NCBI RefSeq assembly: GCF_005049285.1
Contig: NZ_SOSC01000003.1
Coordinates: 186,001-250,000, forward strand
DNA length: 64,000 nt
Source of the DNA: Halorientalis salina
GTDB taxonomy: Archaea; Halobacteriota; Halobacteria; Halobacteriales; Haloarculaceae
Direction: 5' to 3'
Positions 1-9,529 of the stretch are shown here, piece after piece (position 1 is the stretch's first letter; each line of letters opens with the position of its first letter). The notes beneath the pieces were generated by a model that saw only the letters and a program-made list of their open reading frames with translations, was not told the DNA's origin and ran no database searches. The position numbers were made by a program, and so were the translations under genes.

Positions 1-1
1 T

Positions 2-343
2 CCTACCCTGTTGGTCGGTGCCGGCGGCGTCCTCGGAGCGCTCGCGCGGCACCTGCTCGGCGAGCGCATCGACACCCGAACCGCGGACACGCTGGCCGTC
101 AACGTCCTCGGGAGCTTCGTCCTCGGCGTGCTGGTGTCCGTTCCCGTCGACGAGTCGGTGTTGCTCGTGTTCGGGACCGGGTTCTGCGGCGCCTTTACCA
201 CTTTCTCGACCTTCGCTTTCGAGACGGTTCGCCTGTACGAGAGCGGCGAGCGTCGTCGGGCCGTGTTCAACGGGGTCGTCAATCTAGTCGGTGCGCTCGC
301 GGCCGTCGGCCTCGGATGGTTCGTCGCCGCGACGCTCGCCTGA
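2..343 (+). CDS. crcB: CrcB/FluC fluoride channel, 5'-truncated by window edge
   Basis: This is a small membrane protein of the CrcB/Fluc family, which exports fluoride as a dual-topology dimer. About 114 residues are visible. The family's GAxxRH-type motif occurs near the start (GGVLGALARH), followed by the NVLGSF segment and the GFCGAFTTFSTF motif, whose Phe and Thr/Ser residues line the fluoride pore. The reading frame is open to the window edge, and family members have a few more residues before the GG motif, so the true start is probably upstream. Haloarchaea often carry two adjacent crcB genes, so a partner may lie just outside the window. Confidence 0.9.
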   Translation, partial: PTLLVGAGGVLGALARHLLGERIDTRTADTLAVNVLGSFVLGVLVSVPVDESVLLVFGTGFCGAFTTFSTFAFETVRLYESGERRRAVFNGVVNLVGALAAVGLGWFVAATLA

Positions 344-385
344 GGCAGGGGAAGCTATACCTGTCAGCGCGCCACCCTGTGGGGT

Positions 386-1363
386 ATGCGACTCGCTAGC
401 TTCGCAGTCGAGACGGCCGTCGGCCCGGTTCGCCGGGTGGGAATCGCACGCGAGGGTGCGCTGCTGGACGTAACGGCGGGGTACGCCCACGTCCTCGACC
501 AGCGGGACGAGGCCGACCCGGTCGCCGTCGCCGAAACCGTCGCGCCGACCGACATGCGATCGTTCCTCCAGCGGGGCGACCGTGCGCTGGAGGCGGCCAG
601 GGAGGTCGCCGAGACGGTTCCAGATGGGGATGCCGACACCGGCCCCAGCGGCGCGCAACTGGCGTACGACCCCGCCGAGGTGGACCTGCTGAGCCCGCTC
701 CCGCGACCGAACTCCGTGCGGGACTACATGGCCTTCGAGGAACACGTCGAGAACACGATGGGAGAGGTGCCCGATATCTGGTACGAAATTCCGGTCTGCT
801 ACAAGGGCAACGCCGACGCCATCGTCGGTCACGGCGACGACGTGTCCTGGCCGGCCTACACGGATCAACTCGACATCGAACTGGAGGTCGGGGCGGTCAT
901 CGGCAAGCGGGGGACGGACATCGACGCGGCAGAGGCCGAGGAGTACATCGCCGGGTTCACGCTGTTCAACGACTTCTCCGCCCGCGACGAGCAACTGCGG
1001 GAGATGCAGGGGAAACTCGGCCCCGCGCGAGGGAAGGACTTCGCGAACGCGCTCGGTCCGCACCTCGTGACGCCCGACGAACTCGACTTGCCCGCGGCCG
1101 ACTTCGAGATCGAAGTCGAGAGCGCGGAGGGCGAGGTCGAGACGTGGTCGACCGGGACCGTCGGCGAGATGGGGCACTCCTGGGGCGAGATCGTCGAACA
1201 CACCTCCGCGGAGGAGACGCTCTATCCCGGCGACGTGCTCGGCAGCGGCACCGTCGGGACCGGTTGCGGACTCGAACTCGGGACGTTCCTGGAGCCCGGC
1301 GACACCGTCTCCATCTCCGTCGAGGGGCTGGGGACGCTGACGAACACCGTCGTCGAGTCCTGA
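386..1363 (+). CDS. fumarylacetoacetate hydrolase family protein
   Basis: A 325-residue enzyme of the FAH superfamily. Members are metal-dependent hydrolases, decarboxylases or isomerases acting on oxo-acids. The N-terminal part (about residues 1-90) is the variable cap-like region. The catalytic FAH domain follows from RPNSVRDYMAFEEH near residue 108. Likely metal ligands lie in DIELEVGAVIG and in FTLFNDFSARDEQ. The closing GSGTVGTGCG and EPGDTVSISVEGLG segments are typical of the family. The ATG sits about 30 bases after a TATA-like gctatacc, which fits a leaderless start. The substrate cannot be read from the sequence; the neighbours do not form an aromatic-degradation pathway. Confidence 0.9.
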   Translation: MRLASFAVETAVGPVRRVGIAREGALLDVTAGYAHVLDQRDEADPVAVAETVAPTDMRSFLQRGDRALEAAREVAETVPDGDADTGPSGAQLAYDPAEVDLLSPLPRPNSVRDYMAFEEHVENTMGEVPDIWYEIPVCYKGNADAIVGHGDDVSWPAYTDQLDIELEVGAVIGKRGTDIDAAEAEEYIAGFTLFNDFSARDEQLREMQGKLGPARGKDFANALGPHLVTPDELDLPAADFEIEVESAEGEVETWSTGTVGEMGHSWGEIVEHTSAEETLYPGDVLGSGTVGTGCGLELGTFLEPGDTVSISVEGLGTLTNTVVES

Positions 1364-1429
1364 GCTGAGAGCCGAGGAGCCGAGCGGCGAGAGGCCGGGA
1401 TTCAAACCCGTCCCGTCCGAACGGCCACC

Positions 1430-2533
1430 ATGGACCCGGAGGATTTACGCGCCGACATTCCAGCCGTCGAAGAGACGACCTATCTCAACACGGGTGCGAG
1501 CGGCCCGAGTCCGCGCCGCGTCGTCGAGGCCGCGACCGACGCCCTCGAACGCCACGAGTTCGAGAGCCACGCCCGCGGGAACCCCTACGATTTCTTCTTC
1601 GGCGAACTCGACACCATCAGAGAACGCGTCGCCACGTTCGTGGGGGCCAATCCCACGGAGATGGCGCTCACGCACAGCACCGCGGACGGCATCTCACGGA
1701 TCGCGGCCGCCATCGACTGGGAGCCTGGTGATACGGCCGTCTACACCGACCTCGAACACCCGGCCGGTGTCCTCCCCTGGGAGCGGGCCGCCGACGTGTT
1801 CGACCTGTCGGTTCGCGTCCTCGAAACCGACGCGGGACGGCTGGACATGGACGCGGTCAAGGAGGCTGTCGCGGACGCGCGCGTGCTCTGTCTGAGTTCT
1901 CTTTCCTGGAACTACGGGACGCGGCTGCCGGTCAGTGAGGTCGTGGACGTCGCTCACGACGCCGGGACGCGGGTCGTCATCGACGCCGTCCAGTCGCCGG
2001 GCCAACACCCCATCGACGTCCACGAATGGGGAGCCGACGCCGTCGCGGCGGCGGGCCACAAGTGGCTGCTCGGCCTGTGGGGCAGCGGCTTCCTCCACGT
2101 CTCCCCGGCGTTCGCCGAGGAACTCGAACCCCGTCGGCTCAGCTACCGCGGCGTCTCGGACTCGAACGCCGAGAGTTACGAGCGCTATCCGGACGCGCGG
2201 CAACTGGAGATCGGGACCACGTCGCTGGCTCCCCACGTCGCGCTGACGACCGCCATGGATACGATCGACGCCATCGGCTACGATACGATCCAGGCACGCG
2301 TCGAACGATTGACCGACCGGCTCAAGGACGGTCTCGGCGACCGGCTACTCTCACCGGACGCGTACGAGTCCGGGCTCGTCACGTTCACCGCCGAGAACCC
2401 CGACGAACTCGTCGACCGACTGGGGAGCGAGGGCATCGTCGTCCGGTCGATTCCCGACCCGGACGCCGTCCGCGCGTCGGTCCACGCCTTCAACACGGCC
2501 GAGGACATCGACCGGTTGCTGGCTGCGCTCTAG
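1430..2533 (+). CDS. class V aminotransferase (cysteine desulfurase-like fold)
   Basis: A 367-residue PLP-dependent fold-type I enzyme. The N-terminal TTYLNTGASGPSPRRV segment and the PLP-lysine region AAAGHKWLLG (about residue 210) are typical of the class V/NifS-like group. DAVQSPGQHPIDV carries the conserved Asp contacting the cofactor pyridine nitrogen. No clear active-site Cys loop like that of SufS or NifS is visible near the C-terminus, so a desulfurase role is doubtful. Many haloarchaeal members are annotated only as aminotransferase class V. A TATA-like gattcaaac lies about 27 bases upstream of the ATG, supporting this start. The substrate is unknown. Confidence 0.9.
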   Translation: MDPEDLRADIPAVEETTYLNTGASGPSPRRVVEAATDALERHEFESHARGNPYDFFFGELDTIRERVATFVGANPTEMALTHSTADGISRIAAAIDWEPGDTAVYTDLEHPAGVLPWERAADVFDLSVRVLETDAGRLDMDAVKEAVADARVLCLSSLSWNYGTRLPVSEVVDVAHDAGTRVVIDAVQSPGQHPIDVHEWGADAVAAAGHKWLLGLWGSGFLHVSPAFAEELEPRRLSYRGVSDSNAESYERYPDARQLEIGTTSLAPHVALTTAMDTIDAIGYDTIQARVERLTDRLKDGLGDRLLSPDAYESGLVTFTAENPDELVDRLGSEGIVVRSIPDPDAVRASVHAFNTAEDIDRLLAAL

Positions 2534-2535
2534 GT

Positions 2536-2543
2536 CGTTTTTT
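2536..2543 (+). terminator. T-run terminator after the aminotransferase gene
   Basis: A six-T run starts five bases after the aminotransferase stop codon. In archaea oligo-T stretches without a strong hairpin can terminate transcription. The next operon has its own TATA-like box about 40 bases further on. Confidence 0.45.
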
Positions 2544-2579
2544 CCCGCGATATTCGTACGTGATAATATCCGCGCAACG

Positions 2580-2586
2580 TTTAAAT
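2580..2586 (+). promoter_or_regulatory. TATA-like box for the transglutaminase operon
   Basis: The sequence tttaaat lies about 75 bases before the operon's first ATG. The predicted start site would leave a leader of roughly 50 nt, so this transcript is probably leadered, unlike many neighbours. A GATAATATC stretch just upstream is an alternative box. Confidence 0.4.
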
Positions 2587-2659
2587 CAATCCTGTGGCAG
2601 GATTAGGTAGAGCTTTCGGCGGTCGCGTTCGCCGCGGCTGCCGGTAGGGGTCATCTACT

Positions 2660-5600
2660 ATGCCGTCAGACACGGGGCCGACGACGCGCGAGACGACGCG
2701 TACCGTCATCGCCCTCCTGACCGTCGTGGGGTTCGTTCTCATCGCCGCAGTGTTGCCCATCGTCGGCAGCGAGGCCCCGGGGCGGTCGCTGGTTCCACAG
2801 AACGCGACCGGCGAGGGACTGTCCGGGAGCCAGGGGAGCAGTCTCCAGCGAGCGCTCCGGGGACAGGGTGCCGGAAGCGGGTCCGGCCTGCAGGGGGCCG
2901 GCGGGTCAGAGTCCATGGTCAAGGGATTGCTCAGCAATCTCGACGATGGAGCGTCCGGACAACTCGACGGAGATCGTGAGGGGAGCGGCCAACAGGGACA
3001 GGGCCAGAGCGGGGAGAGCGCGTTCGGCGCGCTGAACCCCGGGTCGCAGACGGACGTCGGGTCGGCAGAGAGCCTGACGAGTCGGAGCCTCCGCAATCAG
3101 TCGTCGACGCCGCATTTCATCGTGGAAAGTTCCGAGCCGGGGTACTGGCGCACGGGCGCGTACGATACGTACACCGGGAGCGGCTGGGACGCCGCGGACC
3201 TGCCCGTCCAGGCTGAGTGGCCGCGCCGTCCCTCGACGGCACCCGAGGACCGCCGGACCGTCACCCAGGAGTACCGGCTGCTGAAACCCGCGAGCGCGCT
3301 GCCGGGCGTCTGGGAGCCGACCGACGTACAGAGCGAGTTCGCCGACGAACTCCAGGTCACACAACAGGGAGCCATCAAGGCGCGCTCGCCGATGCCGGCC
3401 AACACCACCTACACCGTCGAGAGTCGGGCACCGCCGCGGAACCCCGAGCGGCTCAGGCAGGCCGGGCGGGACTACCCCGAACGGATCGACCGGACGTACA
3501 CGCAACTCCCGTCGAGCACGCCCGAGCGGCTGACCGAACGCACGGACGAGATCACAGCCGAGGCCGACTCGCCATACGAGAAGGCGGTCGCCATCGAGTC
3601 GTGGCTGGAGGCGAACAAGGAGTACTCGCTGAACGCCAGCCACGACGGCGGCGACGTGGCCGACCAGTTCGTCTTCGAGATGGACGCGGGGTACTGCGAG
3701 TACTTCGCCACCTCGATGACCGCGATGCTCCGGAGCCAGGACATCCCGGCCCGCTACACGGTCGGGTACTCGACCGGCCAGCCGCAGGGGAACGACACCT
3801 ACCTCGTGCGGGCGATGAACGCCCACGCCTGGGTCGAGGTGTACGTCCCCGACACCGGCTGGGTTCGGTTCGATCCGACGCCGGGCCAGAGCCGCCTGGA
3901 AAGCGAGTTCCGCTCCTACCAGCGGGCCGCCGAAAACGGCAACCCCGACGAGGCGGCCGAACGGTTCCTCGACCAGGCCGAACAGGGGTCCCTGGACGGG
4001 GGCGGCACCAGCGGTTCCCCCGGCGGTTCCAGCGGCGGACAGTCGAGCGACGACGGCGAGACGCCGGACACCAGCCAACCCGGCGGCGACGGGAGTCCCG
4101 GCGAGGCCAACGGGAGCGACGCGAACGCCAGCGACGTTGCGGAGACGTACAACCACACCGAGGAGGGGAGCCCCGGCGAGTCCTTCGACCCGTCGTCGGG
4201 ACCGAGTTACCGCATCTCCCTGCAGGACGACGCGGTCCCCGGCCAGCCCGTAACGGTCCTCGTCGAGCGCGACGGCGACCCCGCCGAGGGCGTCGCGGTC
4301 ACGTTCAACGGCGAGCGGGTCGGCCGCACCAACGCCTCGGGGATGGTCCGGGGCGAGGTCCCCTTCAGTGCTCGACTCAGAGTCGACGTGCGGACCAACG
4401 CAACCGGCGGGCCGGCGGGAAGCACGGGCCTGCTCGGTCCCGGCGGCGGGGCGACCGTCCGGATACCCGAAGGGACGGACGCCGTCGCGGCCGCTGGCGG
4501 CGCGGTCCAGTCCGGAAACGAGACGAACGCGAGCCGATCGTTCGACGTGCCGACTGACATCTCGATCGGGGTTCGAGGGGAACCCGACCCCGGTGAGACG
4601 ATCACCGTCACGACGAACATCAGCGACCGCCCGGTCTCGGGTGCCACGGTGTCGGTCGACGGCTCGGGGGTCGGCGAAACCGACGGGGACGGCGAACTCG
4701 ACGTGACGCTCCCGGGCCAGGAGACGGTTACAATCGAAGCGAACCGCGGGGAAGCCTACGGGAACCGGACGCTCCGGCTGGCGAACGTCTCCGTGAACAC
4801 GACCGGGTTCGCACTGCCCGGGCTCTCGATCACCGTCTCGGTCACCGATCAGGGCGACCCGGTCGAGGACGCGACCGTCTCCGTCGGCGGGAAGACGGTC
4901 ACGACGGGAGCGGACGGGACGGCCGAGGTATCGCTCCCGGTGGCCACCGGGGCCACCGTTCAGGTCGAGACGGCTGGCGGGATCACCGAGTCCCAGCCCG
5001 TGAAGTACCGGTTCCTGACCGCCGGTCTGGCACTGGTCCTCGCACTCGTGACCGTCGTCGCGCTGGTCGTCCTGTACAGGCGAGCCGCCGCGGCCGGACT
5101 CTCGATCCGTGAGCAACTGGTCGCGACGCTGTACTGGCTCTCGGGCGCGTTCGTCGCCGCGCTCGTGGGGCTTGCCGTCCGGAGCGAGGCCCTGCTCTCG
5201 CAGTTCCCGGTCGTCGCGCGACGCGTCGCTCGCGCGCTCCGCGGGGTCTGGCAGTCGCTGGTGGCTGCCGTCCGCGCACAGGATTTCAGCGCGATTCCGG
5301 GACCGCGTGCGCTCCTCGCGTGGTTGCTGGCTGGTCTGCGCGGCCTCGCGACCAGCGCCCGGTCGTCCGTGTCGACGCCGAGCCTGCGCGAGGACGACGT
5401 CGAGACCGCGGCCGCAGTCGCCGAGGACCCGGCCGGGGCGACGCCCGACGCCCGGGCACAGGTCCGACGCGCCTGGCGCGAGTTCCGCGGTCGACTCCCG
5501 GTCGCGAACCACCGCACGAAGACGCCCGGTGAACTGGCTCGGATCGGGATCGACGAGGGGTTCCCGAGTGGTGCGGTCGGCACGCTCCGGGACGCCGTCC

Positions 5601-5767
5601 AGGCCATCGAGTACGGTCGCCGCGACCCGCAGGGCTACCTCGACGACGTGGCGGCGGCCGAACGGGAACTCGACGGGAGCGACGGGCGACCGGAGGACAG
5701 CGAGGCGGGGGCCACCGACGCCCCACGGTCAGCCCCACACGCGACCGACGGCGGTGAGAACGAATGA
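2660..5767 (+). CDS. membrane-anchored transglutaminase-like protein with DUF4129-type C-terminus
   Basis: A 1035-residue cell-surface protein. It has an N-terminal membrane segment (about residues 14-35) and a long Gly/Ser/Gln-rich low-complexity region. A papain-fold transglutaminase core follows, with the catalytic triad visible as Cys346 (GYCEYFAT), His389 (AHAWVEV) and Asp405 (RFDPTPG). After a Ser/Gly linker come three carboxypeptidase-regulatory or Ig-like modules, each with a GETDGDGE-like or GTNASG-like turn. Two membrane helices lie near residues 783-806 and 824-842, followed by a cytoplasmic DUF4129-like tail. It opens a four-gene operon with overlapping stop/start codons. MoxR/DUF58/transglutaminase sets are widespread, and a role in maturing surface proteins is inferred. 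Several NxT/S sequons suggest glycosylation. Confidence 0.9.
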   Translation: MPSDTGPTTRETTRTVIALLTVVGFVLIAAVLPIVGSEAPGRSLVPQNATGEGLSGSQGSSLQRALRGQGAGSGSGLQGAGGSESMVKGLLSNLDDGASGQLDGDREGSGQQGQGQSGESAFGALNPGSQTDVGSAESLTSRSLRNQSSTPHFIVESSEPGYWRTGAYDTYTGSGWDAADLPVQAEWPRRPSTAPEDRRTVTQEYRLLKPASALPGVWEPTDVQSEFADELQVTQQGAIKARSPMPANTTYTVESRAPPRNPERLRQAGRDYPERIDRTYTQLPSSTPERLTERTDEITAEADSPYEKAVAIESWLEANKEYSLNASHDGGDVADQFVFEMDAGYCEYFATSMTAMLRSQDIPARYTVGYSTGQPQGNDTYLVRAMNAHAWVEVYVPDTGWVRFDPTPGQSRLESEFRSYQRAAENGNPDEAAERFLDQAEQGSLDGGGTSGSPGGSSGGQSSDDGETPDTSQPGGDGSPGEANGSDANASDVAETYNHTEEGSPGESFDPSSGPSYRISLQDDAVPGQPVTVLVERDGDPAEGVAVTFNGERVGRTNASGMVRGEVPFSARLRVDVRTNATGGPAGSTGLLGPGGGATVRIPEGTDAVAAAGGAVQSGNETNASRSFDVPTDISIGVRGEPDPGETITVTTNISDRPVSGATVSVDGSGVGETDGDGELDVTLPGQETVTIEANRGEAYGNRTLRLANVSVNTTGFALPGLSITVSVTDQGDPVEDATVSVGGKTVTTGADGTAEVSLPVATGATVQVETAGGITESQPVKYRFLTAGLALVLALVTVVALVVLYRRAAAAGLSIREQLVATLYWLSGAFVAALVGLAVRSEALLSQFPVVARRVARALRGVWQSLVAAVRAQDFSAIPGPRALLAWLLAGLRGLATSARSSVSTPSLREDDVETAAAVAEDPAGATPDARAQVRRAWREFRGRLPVANHRTKTPGELARIGIDEGFPSGAVGTLRDAVQAIEYGRRDPQGYLDDVAAAERELDGSDGRPEDSEAGATDAPRSAPHATDGGENE

Positions 5768-6471
5768 GTTCGCGCACGCGACTCGTGGCGGTGGCCGGCG
5801 GCTCCGTGCTGGGTCTATCGGCGCTCGTGGTCCTTGCGCCTGGCCTCTTGCCGATCTCGCAGTCGCGACTCGTCTCGGCGATGGACGGGCTGGCCAACAC
5901 CGTCGGCATCACCGGAATGGCGCTCGTCGCCGGCGCGATCGCCGTCGTGCAGGGCCTGTGGTCCTCGAAGACGCCGTCGGCACCGCCGGCGATGCCGGTC
6001 GAGGACGAAGCCGAGCCCCGGTCACCGGGACCGGTCGTCGGCGAGGCGTTCGACCAGCGGCTCGACGCGGCCGGTCGCATCGGCGGGCGCACCACCGAGG
6101 CCGAAGCGGTGGTCCGAGAGGACCTCCGGCGGCTCGCGACCGACGTGTACCAGCAGGTCCACCGCTGTGACTGGGAGACGGCCGCCCGCGCGGTCGAGGA
6201 CGGGACCTGGACCGACGACCCGGGTGCGGCGGCGTTCGTCGGCGGTCCCGACGCCCCCGACCAGCCGCTGGGGCTCTGGTTTCGCGACGTCATCAGCGAC
6301 GACGGGGCGTTCTACCGCCAGTCGACCCGCACCATCCGCGCGATCTACGCGCTCCGCGAGGGCCCCGGCGACGTCGCAGTCAGCGGGTTCGACGACGGCA
6401 CGCGACCGATGGCCGAAACGAGTCCCGACGACGTGACCGTCCGTGGCGGTCCGGGAGGGGATCGGGTGTGA
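5764..6471 (+). CDS. haloarchaeal membrane protein of the MoxR/DUF58 operon (DUF7269-like)
   Basis: A 235-residue protein whose ATG overlaps the previous stop by four bases (ATGA). Two hydrophobic segments occupy about residues 8-28 and 45-65. A soluble, acidic C-terminal domain (about 90-235) follows and contains EAVVREDLRRLATDVYQ and an RCDWETAARAVEDGTW segment. The domain resembles the haloarchaeal family I know as DUF7269, always found between transglutaminase and DUF58 genes; that name is from memory. No catalytic motif is visible. Tight translational coupling suggests a stoichiometric membrane partner of its neighbours. Confidence 0.8.
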   Translation: MSSRTRLVAVAGGSVLGLSALVVLAPGLLPISQSRLVSAMDGLANTVGITGMALVAGAIAVVQGLWSSKTPSAPPAMPVEDEAEPRSPGPVVGEAFDQRLDAAGRIGGRTTEAEAVVREDLRRLATDVYQQVHRCDWETAARAVEDGTWTDDPGAAAFVGGPDAPDQPLGLWFRDVISDDGAFYRQSTRTIRAIYALREGPGDVAVSGFDDGTRPMAETSPDDVTVRGGPGGDRV

Positions 6472-7817
6472 TGGCGATTGCTCGCTGGCACGGCGCGCTC
6501 GTCGCCGCGCTCCTCGCGAGCGCGGTCGGGCTGTACGTCGGCAACCACACCTTCCTGCTGGTGGGCATCGTCCCGCTCGCTTACGTCGTCTACGGTCACG
6601 TCACCGGGCTCGGGCCGCCCTCCCTGGAGGTCGAGCGCGAGGTAAGCGACGATCACACCGATCCCGGCGACCCGATCACGGTGACGCTGACCGTCCGGAA
6701 CACCGGCGACCGGCCCATCCCGGACCTGCGGCTCATCGACACCGTTCCCGGCGACGTCGCGGTCGTCGACGGCTCGCCGGCGGCGGGCGTCGCGCTGCGC
6801 GCCGACGAGACCGCAACCGTCGAGTACGAGGTCCTCCCGCCCCGCGGGACCCACGAGTTCGGGGACGTGACCGTCCGCGGTCGCAGCCTCGCGGGAACCG
6901 TCGTCGGGACGACCAGGCTCGAACCGACCGGGACGGCGACGATCACCTGCGACACGCTGCTCGACGAGTTCCCGCTCCAGGACCGGACGACGCCGTTCCC
7001 GGGCCAGCACTCGACGGACACGGGCGGCGAGGGCATCGAGTTCCACTCCGTCCGGGAGTACCGTCGGGGCGACCCCCGCTCGCACATCGACTGGCGACGG
7101 CTCGCCCGGACTGGCGAGCTGGCCACGATCACCTACCGCGAGGAACGCGCCGCCGCCGTCGTCTTCGTCATCGACGCCCGGCCATCGGTGGCGTTCCAGC
7201 CCCCACAGGGCGGCCCCTCGACGACGGACTACGCCGTCTACGCCGCGGCCCAGGGGTTCGTCGCGCTGACCGACGAGGGGCATCAGGTCGGAGTCACGAC
7301 GCTCGTCCCGACCGAGGCCCGCAACTGGGTCCCGCCGGGCCGCGGCGACGTGACCGAGGCCGCGGCGACCGACCTCTTCGACCGCCTGCAGGACGACCGG
7401 GACGGTGAGAGCGGGGAGGATTCGGCCGCAGATGCAGGCAGCGAACGCGGTCCGGTGGCGGCCGACGGCGGCGACGGTGGCGAGGCCGACGGTGAGGCAC
7501 TCGGGCTGGATCTGATCGAGCGACTCCCCTCGCACGCACAGGTCGTGTTCTGTACGCCGCTGGCCGACGACACGCCGATTCCCGTCGTGGAGACGCTGCT
7601 GGCGAACCACCACGACGTGACCGTCCTCAGTCCGAACGTCACCGTCTCGGGGACCGATCCGACGCCAGGACAGGCGGTGATGGACCTCTCGCGGCGGACG
7701 CGGCTTACCGACCTCCAGCGACTGGGGGTCCCGGCCGTCGACTGGGATCCGGAGACGCCGCTACAGGTCGCACTGGCCGAAATCGTCGATGGGCGCACGG
7801 GCGGGTGGCAGGGATGA
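6471..7817 (+). CDS. DUF58 domain membrane protein
   Basis: A 448-residue protein. Two N-terminal membrane helices (about residues 7-45) precede a beta-sandwich region with a CARDB-like repeat (VTLTVRNTGDRPIPDL). The DUF58 core follows, with its hallmark HSVREYRRGDPRSHIDWRRLART and the von Willebrand A-like strand VVFVIDARPS. The start is taken at the ATG that overlaps the previous TGA by one base; a GTG three bases earlier is possible. DUF58 proteins work with MoxR ATPases, whose gene lies convergent 1.7 kb downstream. The C-terminal half is acidic (EADGEALGLDLIERLPSH) and probably continues the vWA-like fold. Confidence 0.93.
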   Translation: MAIARWHGALVAALLASAVGLYVGNHTFLLVGIVPLAYVVYGHVTGLGPPSLEVEREVSDDHTDPGDPITVTLTVRNTGDRPIPDLRLIDTVPGDVAVVDGSPAAGVALRADETATVEYEVLPPRGTHEFGDVTVRGRSLAGTVVGTTRLEPTGTATITCDTLLDEFPLQDRTTPFPGQHSTDTGGEGIEFHSVREYRRGDPRSHIDWRRLARTGELATITYREERAAAVVFVIDARPSVAFQPPQGGPSTTDYAVYAAAQGFVALTDEGHQVGVTTLVPTEARNWVPPGRGDVTEAAATDLFDRLQDDRDGESGEDSAADAGSERGPVAADGGDGGEADGEALGLDLIERLPSHAQVVFCTPLADDTPIPVVETLLANHHDVTVLSPNVTVSGTDPTPGQAVMDLSRRTRLTDLQRLGVPAVDWDPETPLQVALAEIVDGRTGGWQG

Positions 7818-9523
7818 CCGACTCCGACGACGTCGACCGGCTCGAACCGGACGGCGGGCGCGTGGACGGATCGGGACCGCGGACCGATGCCGCCGGGAGT
7901 CAGGACTCGCCGGCCGGCGCATCGCTCTCGGCGCTGGCGTCGGGACCGAGCGTGCTCGGCCGAATCGGCGAGACACTCTCGTCGGTACAGGTGACGGCCG
8001 CCGTCAGCGCGCTGGCGGCGGTGACGGCGGCGCTGCTGCTCGGCAGTCAACTGGTCGGCGTCACGCTCACTGCGCTCGGGCTCACGTCCGGCGCGCTGCT
8101 CGCGGTCGGGCTCTACGCCCTCAACAGCGACCGGTTGTGGGTATTGCTGGCGTCCGGTGTCGTGCTGACCCCGGCGTCGGTCATGCTGGCGGCGACGCTC
8201 GCGGTTGGCGTCTCCTTCGCAGTCGGGACGACGACCCCCGTTGGCCACTTGGCGGAGGTGACCGTCCTGTTGCTCGTGTTCGGGAGTTTCGCAGCCGTAC
8301 TGACGGCCGTCCCGCTCGGCGAGAGCGAGGTGTTGGCCGGGTCGTTCGTGCGCTTCGTCGGAATGCTCGTCCCGCTGACGGTCGCCCAGTTGCTCGTGGT
8401 CGCCGTCGTTACCTGGGAGTCGACGATCCTCTTTCTCGCTCGCCTCGTCGTCGATAGCCCCGAACCGCTGCTTTCCGTCGCCAAGACCCTGCTGGCCCCC
8501 GATGGCGGTTTCGCGCTGTTGACGCTGCTTTTCTATCCCCTCCTCCTGTTGTTCATGCTCCGAGTCGTCCTGCAGGCCGTCCCGCTCGGGAAGCTGTTCC
8601 CGCCGCGCCAACGGCCGTCGGTCACCGACCGGATCGACGAGACGAGCGGCCGACTCGGCCGGCTCGTCTCCATCGGCGGGGTCGCCGCCGTCGCGCTCTA
8701 CGTCGGGGCCGCGCTCGTCGGTGCCACCTCCCCCGAGGGGGTCGCGGCCCTGCTAGACCCGCCGCTGTCGGGCGTCGCCGTCTGGCTGCTGACGAGCGTC
8801 GGCCTCCGCGTCCTCCTCGTGCTCGCCATCGGGGTCTCGGTCGCGATCATCGTGGGGGAACGGCTCCGCCGTCGGGCACGCCGGCGTTCCGAGGCCGACC
8901 TCCTGCGCCCGGCGCTCCCGGCCGTCGGTGCCATCTCGGCCGCGCTGGTCGTCGGAAGCATCCTCAGCCTGCTCGTCACGCAAACGCAACTTCTCGCGGG
9001 CGTGCCCGCGAGCGTCCGCCCGCGGGCCGAGTCGGTACTGAGCAGCGGCGTCCTCCCGGCCGCGTTGCTGGTCGCGTTCGGCTCGCTCATCGTCGTCGGC
9101 GTCCTGTTCGTCCTCCTGACCATCGTGGCCGGTTCGCCGCTCCTCCCCGAGCGCGCGCTCGGCCCGGCGCTCGCCAGCGGGGCCGTGTTCGGGCTCGGAA
9201 TCCTCTTCGTCCTGTTCGGCGGATCGCCGGCACTCGCCTTCCTGACCGCGGCGCTCGCGCTGGTCGTCTGGGACACCGGCGAGTTCGCGACCGGACTGCG
9301 CGAGGAACTGCCGCTCGACGCGTCGACCGCTCGCGGCGAGTTCGTCCACGTCGGCGGGACGCTCGCCGTCGGCCTGCTCGCCGCCCTCGTCGCGTTCGTC
9401 CTCGAAGTCCTCATCGACGGCCAGTTCGTCGTCCCCGCCGTCACCGAGACGGCGCTGGCCGCAGGCGCGCTGACACTGGCGTTCGGAACGGTCGTCCTGC
9501 TGGTCTCCGCTCTCAGGGAATAG
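7814..9523 (+). CDS. polytopic membrane protein of the MoxR/DUF58 operon (DUF7519-like)
   Basis: A 569-residue integral membrane protein with about 13-14 predicted helices. A short acidic N-terminal tail (residues 1-45) leads into the first helices. The ATG at 7814 overlaps the DUF58 stop (ATGA); an upstream GTG at 7805 is less likely. No transport motif is recognisable. It matches the large membrane protein that ends such haloarchaeal operons, which I recall as DUF7519. The position suggests a membrane platform for the DUF58 and transglutaminase proteins. It ends six bases from the convergent moxR gene. Confidence 0.85.
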   Translation: MTDSDDVDRLEPDGGRVDGSGPRTDAAGSQDSPAGASLSALASGPSVLGRIGETLSSVQVTAAVSALAAVTAALLLGSQLVGVTLTALGLTSGALLAVGLYALNSDRLWVLLASGVVLTPASVMLAATLAVGVSFAVGTTTPVGHLAEVTVLLLVFGSFAAVLTAVPLGESEVLAGSFVRFVGMLVPLTVAQLLVVAVVTWESTILFLARLVVDSPEPLLSVAKTLLAPDGGFALLTLLFYPLLLLFMLRVVLQAVPLGKLFPPRQRPSVTDRIDETSGRLGRLVSIGGVAAVALYVGAALVGATSPEGVAALLDPPLSGVAVWLLTSVGLRVLLVLAIGVSVAIIVGERLRRRARRRSEADLLRPALPAVGAISAALVVGSILSLLVTQTQLLAGVPASVRPRAESVLSSGVLPAALLVAFGSLIVVGVLFVLLTIVAGSPLLPERALGPALASGAVFGLGILFVLFGGSPALAFLTAALALVVWDTGEFATGLREELPLDASTARGEFVHVGGTLAVGLLAALVAFVLEVLIDGQFVVPAVTETALAAGALTLAFGTVVLLVSALRE

Positions 9524-9529
9524 CCGCGC

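Noticed and set aside
2906-5512. Very long open frame antisense to the transglutaminase gene (868 codons)
   Set aside because: It is a by-product of extreme GC content and codon bias. The product is Arg/Gly/Val-rich with no domain, while the opposite strand encodes an intact catalytic domain.
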